Part shown: piece after piece, positions 40,441-46,767 of the stretch
Position numbering within the stretch: position 1 is the first letter of the stretch
Layout: each line of letters opens with the position of its first letter
Origin: Treponema sp.
GTDB lineage: Bacteria > Spirochaetota > Spirochaetia > Treponematales > Breznakiellaceae
Direction: 5' to 3'
Assembly (NCBI GenBank): GCA_031270205.1
Contig: JAISYA010000055.1
Coordinates: 1 to 46,767, forward strand
DNA length: 46,767 nucleotides
The notes under the pieces: model-generated
Database searches by the model: none
Told to the model about the DNA's origin: nothing
The model's input: only the letters and a program-made list of their open reading frames with translations
Program-made: the position numbers and the translations under genes

Positions 40441-42026
40441 GCGAGGATCATCAAGAAGCCGCTTCCGCCCGTTCCATGGTCCGTCACGGATCAACCCTGT
40501 CCCTCCTCACGTTGATTTCTCGCGTTCTCGGTCTGCTCCGCGAAATGGCAAAAGCAAGCCTTCTCGGTACGAGCGCCCTGTCGGACGCTTTTTCAGTGGC
40601 ATTCATGCTTCCCAACCTGTTCCGCCGCCTTTTTGCCGAAGGCTCCATTTCGGTGGCGTTCATTCCCACCTTCAAGGAATATCTCCTTAAAAACGATCTG
40701 AAAAAAAACCGGGAGTTCCTCTCCGCGGTTTTCACCCTCCTCACTTTTTTGGTGACCCTTGCCGTCATGGCGGGCATACTTGCCGCCCCGCTCGTCATCC
40801 CCCTGTTCGGCATGGAAGCGTTTGATGAAACCGTACTTCTCACGAGGATCATGTTCCCCTTCCTCGGGTTTATCTCCCTCGCCGCCCTGTTTCAGGGAAT
40901 TTTGAACAGCCTCCACATTTTTGCCCCTTCGGGCCTTGCCCCGATTGTGCTGAATATCGTTACCATCCTCTGCGCTTACGGCCTCAGTCCCTTTACCGAA
41001 AACCCCGCGCGGGCCATGGCCCTGGGTATCCTCATCGGGGGCTTCCTTGAGGCGGCGATTCAATTTCCCTTTGTGCTCAAACAGGGGCAGCGGTTCTTTT
41101 TTACCGGCATCAGGCGCGCCGTCACCAATCCCGGTACCCGCAAAGTACTCCGGCTCATCGGGCCGACGATTATCGGAATGGCCGCCTACCAGCTCAACGA
41201 TCTGGTCTCCACCGCGCTCGCGGGTAACGCCGGAGAAGGCGTTGTTTCAAGCCTCCAGTATTCCCTGCGGCTCCAGGAACTGATCCTCGGCGTATTCGCC
41301 GTCTCAATCGGAACCGTGCTGCTCCCCAACCTTGCCGAATACGCGAAAACATCCCGCTGGGATATTTACAACGAGCGCCTGATTGCGGCGATGGACATTA
41401 TCGCCCTTATTACGATCCCTATTACTTTTTTTTCCCTCGCCCAGGGGGAGCTTTTAATCCGCCTCCTTTTCCAGAACCGCAGCTTCGACGAAACTTCGGT
41501 GGCCCTGACGCTCTCGGCCTTTACATTCCACATGCCCGGCCTTTTTTTCATCGCCCTGAGCCGCATTCTCGCCCCCGCTTTCTACGCGCAAAGCGATTCC
41601 CGCTCTCCCACGCTTGCGGGCATCATTGCGTTCGCGGCGAATATGTGCCTGGCGCTCATATTGGTCCGCCCCCTCCGCGGCGCGGGCATCGCCCTGTCCC
41701 TGTCCCTTGCGAGCGTCATAAACACCGCGCTGCTGCTCGCCTTCCTCAAAAAGAATCCCAACATCGCCGTTGGCCGCGATCTCGGTTCCGCCCTGGTCTA
41801 CACTCTGAAACTTTCACTCCTCTCCGGCCTCGCCGTCATCCCCGTGCGCGTGCTCTCCCCGCGCCTGTTGGCCATTTTTGCCGGCAGGGGCCGCCTCATC
41901 TCTTACGGGATACCCCTTGCCGTCAACACCTTGATCTTCGCCGCGCTGGGAATAGCGCTGCTTTTTGCCACCCGTGACCGGAATCTGCGCGGATTACTGC
42001 GCGGCAATTCCCGTTTTAATTCGTAG
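40437..42026 (+). CDS. murJ: Lipid II flippase MurJ
   Basis: 529 aa with about 14 hydrophobic helices. The N-terminal signature 'SLLTLISRVLGLLREMAKAS' and 'SDAFSVAFMLPNLFRRLFAE' is diagnostic for MurJ (MOP superfamily), as is 'EGSISVAFIPTF'. It moves lipid II across the inner membrane for peptidoglycan synthesis. The TTG start at 40437 overlaps the previous stop and has AGGA upstream; an ATG at 40476 would remove 13 residues ahead of the first helix. It converges with comF, with only 6 bp between the stops. Confidence 0.93.
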   Translation: MSEDHQEAASARSMVRHGSTLSLLTLISRVLGLLREMAKASLLGTSALSDAFSVAFMLPNLFRRLFAEGSISVAFIPTFKEYLLKNDLKKNREFLSAVFTLLTFLVTLAVMAGILAAPLVIPLFGMEAFDETVLLTRIMFPFLGFISLAALFQGILNSLHIFAPSGLAPIVLNIVTILCAYGLSPFTENPARAMALGILIGGFLEAAIQFPFVLKQGQRFFFTGIRRAVTNPGTRKVLRLIGPTIIGMAAYQLNDLVSTALAGNAGEGVVSSLQYSLRLQELILGVFAVSIGTVLLPNLAEYAKTSRWDIYNERLIAAMDIIALITIPITFFSLAQGELLIRLLFQNRSFDETSVALTLSAFTFHMPGLFFIALSRILAPAFYAQSDSRSPTLAGIIAFAANMCLALILVRPLRGAGIALSLSLASVINTALLLAFLKKNPNIAVGRDLGSALVYTLKLSLLSGLAVIPVRVLSPRLLAIFAGRGRLISYGIPLAVNTLIFAALGIALLFATRDRNLRGLLRGNSRFNS

Positions 42027-42032
42027 CAATTC

Positions 42033-42806
42033 CTAGTCGTAAAACAGGCAAATTCCGTACACTTTTTTCGTGCCCCCTTTCTTCAAAACGGCGGCGCAGA
42101 CATCCAGGGTAGAACCGGTGGTCATCACATCGTCGATGAGGATCACTGTTTGGGGCGGCGCGCCTTTCAGGATGATGCGTCCCCGCAGGTTTGTTTTCCG
42201 CTCCGCGCGGTTAAGCGCTTTCTGGATTTTAGAGGGCAGCCGTTTGAGGCAGCGGGAAACTTTTATGCCGCCTTTTTCGAGCAGTGTTACCAGATACTCA
42301 ACCTGATCCCAGCCGGTTTTCCGTATTTTGCCCGGCCGGGGAGGAACCGGGACAATGACCGTCTCCGGGGAAACATACTCAAACGCTAAAGCGTTTGCCA
42401 GTGCGTCCTGAATCTTCTCCGCGAAAAAATTGCCCAGGGCGAGGTTTTTGCCGAATTTGTACGCGTTGAGGAGCCGGCGGTATTTGCCGGTGTAGGGGAA
42501 AAAAACCGCCGCCCGGTCAAAGGCGGGTTTTTCGGCATTTCGGCATGGAAGGCAGCGTTCACGCTCGGAAACAAGGGGCCGGCCGCAGAGATCGCAAAAG
42601 CTGTTTGCTGACAGGCGATCCTCCGCCCATTGATCCTCAATCGTATTCCGGCAGCTTTCACACAGGCCGTACCACGCTTCCTGTATGGTGATGAGTGCCG
42701 CGCCGCAAAGAGCGCAGTCCGCGGGGAAAAAATATTCCCGCAGAAAAAAGATCAGCCGCCTGGTTTTTTCACCTAACGCCAAAAGCCCGTTTCGCATAAT
42801 GCCCAT
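42033..42806 (-). CDS. comF: ComF-family phosphoribosyltransferase-like protein
   Basis: 257 aa. The N-terminus has a double zinc-finger-like region (CALCG, CESC, CDLCGRPL, CLPC). The C-terminal PRTase fold ends with the PRPP loop 'VILIDDVMTTGSTLDVCAAV' near residue 220. ComF proteins support DNA uptake or processing in transformation; their biochemical reaction is not settled. The start lies 4 bp from the motif at 42811-42844, which is identical in its fixed bases to the one upstream of comM. It follows dinB with 32 bp between. Confidence 0.88.
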   Translation of the reverse strand: MGIMRNGLLALGEKTRRLIFFLREYFFPADCALCGAALITIQEAWYGLCESCRNTIEDQWAEDRLSANSFCDLCGRPLVSERERCLPCRNAEKPAFDRAAVFFPYTGKYRRLLNAYKFGKNLALGNFFAEKIQDALANALAFEYVSPETVIVPVPPRPGKIRKTGWDQVEYLVTLLEKGGIKVSRCLKRLPSKIQKALNRAERKTNLRGRIILKGAPPQTVILIDDVMTTGSTLDVCAAVLKKGGTKKVYGICLFYD

Positions 42807-42810
42807 ACCA

Positions 42811-42844
42811 TATATATGGCGCGAAGCTGTGTGGCGCTTTAGTG
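42811..42844 (-). promoter_or_regulatory. Upstream motif shared with comM, copy 2
   Basis: TATATATGGCGCG, nine bases, GGCGCTTTAGTG, matching 6269-6302 at all 25 fixed positions. It overlaps the dinB stop codon. The rest of this neighbourhood shows no similarity to the comM region, so the match is limited to the motif. Confidence 0.5.
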
Positions 42845-44038
42845 GTTAAATTCTTTTTGCCAGGTATCCTCAAGGCAGGAACGGCCTCTTCGCAGGGCGG
42901 CTTTGGGGAATTTTTTGTTGATCTCAAGAATTGCCTCCTCAAGATGCCGTTCCTTTTCAGCCTGGGGAGTTCCCCCGTCAAACAGTTCCCCCTGGCGGGC
43001 GCTCTGTGTTTCAAGGTTCATAAGGCCCGCGCCGAGGAGCCGCACGCCTCTTCCGCTTCGGTACTTTTGCTGAAAGAGGGCGAGGAGCCGCTCGTACAGT
43101 TCGCTGAAACTGCGCACCGGATTCTCAAACGTCTTTCTGCCGCTTTCGGTGGAAAAATCCCCATAGCGGATTTTGACGGAAACCGTGCGGCTGTGCCAGC
43201 GGCAGTCAAGGAGCCGCCACATAAGGTCCTGGCAAATATCAAAGAGGGCCGTTTCCATGGCAAACGTGTCGTAAAGATCAAACGCGAAAGTACGCTCGGC
43301 GCTCATGGAACGGCTTCCCCGTTCCTCGTTAAAAGCCGCAGCCGCCTCTCCCCTGACCGCCCGGTAAAGGAAGAGGCCCATGGCGTCCCCGAAAATGGCG
43401 GCGAGGACTTTTCCTGAAAGCCGGTACAGGTCTTCGCCCGTTGTAAGGCCGTGCTTTTCGAACAGTTCCCGGGTCCTCGGCCCCGCGCCCCAGATTTTCC
43501 CCACGGGCAGGGCGCGCATGAACGCTTCCCCGCCGCCGTTTTCAAGCGCCGAAAGACCGTCGGGTTTGGAAAGGCCCGAAACGATTTTCGCCAGGTATTT
43601 GTTTTCGGCGATGCCCACGGAAACGGTCAGGCCCGTTTCGGCGCGGACCCGCTCTTTCAGTTTTTTCGCCAGCGCCACAGGCGGGCCGAAAAGCCCTTGG
43701 GCGCCGGTAATGTCCAGAAAGGCCTCGTCAATGGAAAGCTGTTGCACGTCGGGGGAGAAGCTGCCGAAAACCGCCATGATCTCGCGGGATTTCTCGCGGT
43801 AACGGTCCATTCTGCCCCGCAGGAAAATCCCCTGGGGGCAGAGCCTCAGCGCCTCGGCTACGGGCATGGCCGAATGGACGCCGAAAACGCGCGCCTCGTA
43901 GGACGCGGTTGACACCACGCTCCGCCGGTCGCCGGGAAGTCCGCCGACGATCACCGGCTTGCCCCGGTATTCGCTATGGTCAAGCTGTTCCACCGAGGCG
44001 TAGAAGGCGTCAAGGTCCGCGTGTATAAAGCAGGACAT
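42839..44038 (-). CDS. dinB: DNA polymerase IV (Y-family)
   Basis: 399 aa. Motifs in order: 'HADLDAFYASVEQLDHSEYR' with the catalytic Asp residues, the Y-family 'VSTASYEARVFGVHSAMPVA', and 'SIDEAFLDITG' with the Asp-Glu pair near residue 105. A helix-hairpin-helix follows, then a little-finger domain (about 240-345). It is an error-prone translesion polymerase. It is divergent from the ECF operon and the first gene of a pair with comF. No LexA-type box was found in its short upstream region. Confidence 0.95.
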   Translation of the reverse strand: MSCFIHADLDAFYASVEQLDHSEYRGKPVIVGGLPGDRRSVVSTASYEARVFGVHSAMPVAEALRLCPQGIFLRGRMDRYREKSREIMAVFGSFSPDVQQLSIDEAFLDITGAQGLFGPPVALAKKLKERVRAETGLTVSVGIAENKYLAKIVSGLSKPDGLSALENGGGEAFMRALPVGKIWGAGPRTRELFEKHGLTTGEDLYRLSGKVLAAIFGDAMGLFLYRAVRGEAAAAFNEERGSRSMSAERTFAFDLYDTFAMETALFDICQDLMWRLLDCRWHSRTVSVKIRYGDFSTESGRKTFENPVRSFSELYERLLALFQQKYRSGRGVRLLGAGLMNLETQSARQGELFDGGTPQAEKERHLEEAILEINKKFPKAALRRGRSCLEDTWQKEFNH

Positions 44039-44105
44039 AGAAACAGGGTACGCAGTAAAAGGAAAAAAGTGAAGGTATCAACCTACTAGCAGCCGCGGGC
44101 AATTC

Positions 44106-44975
44106 GTGTTTATAATTGATGCAGTGGTCATCAAGCTGGAACACGTTTCCTATTCCTATCCCCGAAGCGGAGCGCGGGCGCTAAAAGACATCAGTCTCGA
44201 AATAGGGGAGGGGGAGTTTTTGGCGGTGATGGGGGAAAACGGCGCCGGCAAGACCACTTTCTGCAAACTGTTTAACGGCTGTATTCCGCACTCACAGGGC
44301 GGGGAACTTGCGGGAACGGTGACGGTAGACGGCCTTGTTACCGCGGATTCGGCAATGGCCGCGCTGGCGGGCCGGGTGGGGATGGTGCTGGATGATCCTG
44401 AGACCCAGCTTTTTACCGCGAGCGTCCGCGACGAGGCGGCTTTTGGGCCGGAAAACCTCCTGATGTCCCCGGCGGAAATTGAGGAACGGGTTGCCCTGGC
44501 GCTGGAAATAACGGGGCTTTCCGAATACGCCGGTTTGCCCCCGGCCTCGCTTTCCGGGGGGCAGAAGCAGCGCCTTGCCATAGCCGCGGCTCTGGCCCAG
44601 GCCAGCCGCGTGCTGGTGCTGGATGAACCGACTTCGCAGCTTGACCCCGCGGGGGCGCGGGAGGTTCTTTCGCTTGTCCTGAGGATTCGGGAGCGGCGCC
44701 GTATGGCGGTGATAATGGCCACCCACAACAGCGAGGAAGCCGCCGGGTTTGCCGACAGGGTGTGCGTCCTCAAAAACGGGAGCGTCGCGGCCTGCGGCGC
44801 GCCCCGCGATATTTTCAACGACAGAGAACTGCTGCGGGATAACTGGATAAGGCCCCCGGATGTGTCCGCTCTGGCGCACTATCTGGACGAGCGGGGGGAG
44901 CGGCTGCCGTTTTTTCCGGCGCGCTTGGGTGAAGCCGCCGCCGCGGTGATCGAATGGCTGGGGAATGGCGGATAA
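44106..44975 (+). CDS. ecfA1: ECF transporter ATPase, first subunit
   Basis: 289 aa from a GTG at 44106; a GTG at 44124 is also possible and no strong ribosome binding site decides it. Walker A is GENGAGKTT, the Q-loop 'DDPETQLFTASVRDEAAFGP' is the ECF form, the signature is LSGGQKQRLAI, and Walker B is VLVLDEPTSQLDP. Energy-coupling factor ATPases pair with a second ATPase, a T protein and substrate-binding S proteins to import vitamins or metal ions. The stop overlaps the next ATPase start by 11 bp. Confidence 0.9.
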   Translation: MFIIDAVVIKLEHVSYSYPRSGARALKDISLEIGEGEFLAVMGENGAGKTTFCKLFNGCIPHSQGGELAGTVTVDGLVTADSAMAALAGRVGMVLDDPETQLFTASVRDEAAFGPENLLMSPAEIEERVALALEITGLSEYAGLPPASLSGGQKQRLAIAAALAQASRVLVLDEPTSQLDPAGAREVLSLVLRIRERRRMAVIMATHNSEEAAGFADRVCVLKNGSVAACGAPRDIFNDRELLRDNWIRPPDVSALAHYLDERGERLPFFPARLGEAAAAVIEWLGNGG

Positions 44976-45852
44976 CAGACGGATGATAATGAAACAGGCC
45001 CCGGAAGTTCCGGCTGTCAAAATCGATCATTTGAGTTTTTCCTACGACAGCCGCGGCGGGGGAGCGTCCGCGCTTGAAGACATCAGCCTCTCCATTGCGG
45101 ATAACGAATTTACCGCGATTATCGGGCAGAACGGGGCGGGAAAAACAACGCTCCTGAAAAATCTGACCGGCCTCCTGCGTCCCCGGACGGGGGATATTTT
45201 TATCCGGGGAAAAAACGCGCGGGATATGTCCGTATCGGCAATATCAGCCGAGATCGGCTTTGTTATGCAAAACCCGGACCGTCAGCTTTTTGCCGATACG
45301 GTATACGATGAGGCGGCCTTTGCCCTGCGAAACAGAGGCTTGTCCGAAGCGGAGATAAAGCCCAGGGTGGAAGCGGCCCTGGACGCCGTGGGGCTTGCGG
45401 AGGAACGGGGAAGTTTCCCCATTGCCCTGGGCAGGGGGGAGCGGGCAAAGGTCGTTATCGCTTCGGTTTTGGCGATGGGATCAAAGATACTCATTTTTGA
45501 CGAGCCCGCCGCAGGGCAGGATTTCAGGAACAGCCGCCGCATCATGGACATTCTGCGGGAACTGCACGGCGGGGGCTATACGGTTATTTTTGTTACCCAT
45601 ATTATGTATCTGGCGGCCGAGTATGCCCGGCGGGTTATAGTGATGAAAGAAAAGCGTCCGGTGATGGACGGAACGGCGGCGGATATTTTCAGCCGCCCTG
45701 GGGAACTTGCGGCGGCCGGTATCCTGCCGCCGCAGATTACCCGGCTTGGCCGTGAACTGCGCGCGGAGATCCCTTTGCAAAAAGATCCCCTGAGCGCCGC
45801 CGAGTTAGGTGATATGCTGCTGACTCTGAAACGGGGCGGCAGCGGGGCCTGA
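44965..45852 (+). CDS. ecfA2: ECF transporter ATPase, second subunit with altered signature
   Basis: 295 aa. Walker A is GQNGAGKTT, the Q-loop is 'FVMQNPDRQLFADTVYDEAA', Walker B is ILIFDEPAAGQD and the H-loop is 'FVTHIM'. The ABC signature is 'LGRGERAKVVIA' instead of LSGGQ: the Ser becomes Gly and the Gln becomes Glu. Some ECF ATPases are known to carry such a degenerate motif, so the heterodimer probably has one full and one reduced active site. A second in-frame ATG at 44983 is possible. Last of the two ATPase genes; the membrane gene follows after 105 bp. Confidence 0.88.
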   Translation: MADNRRMIMKQAPEVPAVKIDHLSFSYDSRGGGASALEDISLSIADNEFTAIIGQNGAGKTTLLKNLTGLLRPRTGDIFIRGKNARDMSVSAISAEIGFVMQNPDRQLFADTVYDEAAFALRNRGLSEAEIKPRVEAALDAVGLAEERGSFPIALGRGERAKVVIASVLAMGSKILIFDEPAAGQDFRNSRRIMDILRELHGGGYTVIFVTHIMYLAAEYARRVIVMKEKRPVMDGTAADIFSRPGELAAAGILPPQITRLGRELRAEIPLQKDPLSAAELGDMLLTLKRGGSGA

Positions 45853-45957
45853 AGGACCTGCGCGGGGGATGCGCCGCATTGGTTCATCAACACGGCTTGC
45901 GCCGTGCGTTTACCGGGCGGGGGAGAGTTCCGCCTTTTATACATTAAGGAAGCGTCT

Positions 45958-46728
45958 ATGGCAAATGAAATGGAAAGCAAACGAACGCCGCCTGTTCCGG
46001 GCAGGCTGCATCCCGCGGTTATGGCGGTGTGGGCGGCGGTAGTCGCCGTGGGGCATATACTGCCGACTATCCCGATACTTGGTACCGGCAGTACTTTTTC
46101 ACTCACCGCCGCACTATCTCCCCTGTCGGGGATTTTTTTCGGCCCCATCGCCGGGGCGCTCTGCTCCGCGGCCGGGGGTTTTATCGGCAGCCTTATCGCG
46201 CCCCATACGGCGTGGATGGGCATGGGCACTTTCATCATCGGGACTACCACGGCCTTTACATCGGGCTGCGCGGCCTGGGGCCGGCGGCCGCTTGTCAGCG
46301 TCGACGCCAGGGGCCGCCTTATCGTGAACGGCGGTATTATCGTGTATATCCTGGGAACGATTATTTGGTTTACCCAGGAAACAGGCCGCAGCGCGGCGCT
46401 TTTTCCCCTGGTTTACTACGGCCTGGGTTTTATCGCGCTCATTGCCGGGGGGCTTTTCGCCGGGACCATGCTTTCAAGCGGCAGGAAGGGACTCATGTTC
46501 CCCGCGGTCTGGTTATGCGCTTTCAGTGGTATGATCGGCGGGGCCACAGTGGGGAATTTCTTTTCGCTGATCCTGTATAAACTGCCGAAGGAACTTTGGC
46601 TGACCCTGACCGTGGCGGCTCCCCTGGAACGGGCCGCCTTTTCGTTAGGCGCAATGATCATCGGCGTGCCCCTCCTTGTCGGCCTGCCCAAAATCGGCGT
46701 TTTTGCGGGCCCCGGGGCGGATGAATGA
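45958..46728 (+). CDS. Integral membrane protein, probable ECF S- or T-type component
   Basis: 256 aa from the ATG at 45958 with AAGGAAG upstream. Six or seven hydrophobic segments are seen: 'HPAVMAVWAAVVAVGHILPT', 'ALSPLSGIFFGPIAGALCSA', 'MGMGTFIIGTTTAFTSGCA', and more after residue 120. The lack of the charged Ala-Arg-Gly coupling motifs typical of EcfT favours a substrate-binding role. The position behind two ECF ATPases supports an ECF system. The substrate (vitamin or metal) is not indicated. Confidence 0.7.
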   Translation: MANEMESKRTPPVPGRLHPAVMAVWAAVVAVGHILPTIPILGTGSTFSLTAALSPLSGIFFGPIAGALCSAAGGFIGSLIAPHTAWMGMGTFIIGTTTAFTSGCAAWGRRPLVSVDARGRLIVNGGIIVYILGTIIWFTQETGRSAALFPLVYYGLGFIALIAGGLFAGTMLSSGRKGLMFPAVWLCAFSGMIGGATVGNFFSLILYKLPKELWLTLTVAAPLERAAFSLGAMIIGVPLLVGLPKIGVFAGPGADE

Positions 46729-46767
46729 GCCTCCGCGGGGCAGAGCTTCGCGGTATAGTCGTTGGGT
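46725..46767 (+). CDS. First codons of another gene, cut by the window edge
   Basis: ATG at 46725 overlaps the previous stop by four bases (ATGA) and opens a frame MSLRGAELRGIVVG that runs off the window. In an ECF operon the missing T protein would be expected here, but the 14 residues prove nothing. Confidence 0.4.
   Translation, partial: MSLRGAELRGIVVG

Noticed and set aside
43000..44105. SOS box upstream of dinB
   Set aside because: Neither a proteobacterial nor a Gram-positive LexA motif could be found in the short divergent region.
1..46767. tRNA, rRNA genes or IS transposases
   Set aside because: No cloverleaf with a T-loop motif outside coding regions, no rRNA segment and no transposase motif were seen on either strand.

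Overview
The window reads as a chromosomal segment of a spirochaete, most likely a Treponema-type host-associated species. The clues are a lipoprotein built of Treponema-like repeated domains, several lipoproteins and signal peptides with short spirochaetal lipoboxes, a phoH-pgpH-ybeY-corC gene string, and an RND (MMPL) export operon with a LolA-like partner. This placement is inferred from protein character, not from a marker gene. No rRNA or tRNA gene was seen. Most genes are GC-rich; two islands (about 1-1500 and 31970-33380) are poorer in GC and carry fold-back elements.

Layout. 1-1725: AT-rich accessory strip with a truncated CDS end, a small minus-strand gene packed between fold-back elements, and a 16 x 21 bp palindromic array. 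1726-6248: two cyclic-nucleotide-type proteins, a PHP phosphoesterase and comM. 6390-12466: a TetR regulator with its operators lying in its own promoter, an MMPL exporter, a LolA-like periplasmic protein and a beta-barrel protein, interrupted by a 6 x 23 bp palindromic array and a REP-like terminator element. 12656-14266: a repeat lipoprotein with a strong promoter and a frameshifted tail. 14364-19251: DHH phosphoesterase, a double-length M16 peptidase and a YqeB/XdhC-type protein. 19269-25763: TPR protein and the tightly overlapping phoH-pgpH-ybeY-corC operon. 25977-31871: aconitase-family hydratase, AbrB-type permease, citC and a citXG fusion.

31872-33460: an island with one small outer-membrane-like protein, a promoter holding a 13-A tract, a fold-back element and inverted flanking repeats. 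33460-36279: a spirochaete-type protein of unknown role and a GT4 glycosyltransferase. 36304-37810: bacteriohemerythrin and a PfkB sugar kinase. 37959-38556: 26 exactly phased 23 bp palindromic units between pfkB and a glycerate kinase. 38793-44038: glycerate kinase, coiled-coil protein, MurJ, ComF and DNA polymerase IV. 44106-46767: an ECF transporter operon (two ATPases, an integral membrane protein, and the first codons of another gene at the edge).

The most unusual content is non-coding. Three unrelated-sequence arrays share one design (a short dyad every 21 or 23 bp, with no indels). In addition there are several dispersed repeat families, integron-cassette-like gene plus fold-back units, a candidate phase-variable promoter, and an identical 25-position motif just upstream of both comM and comF. 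All similarities were found by eye; no database or folding program was run.
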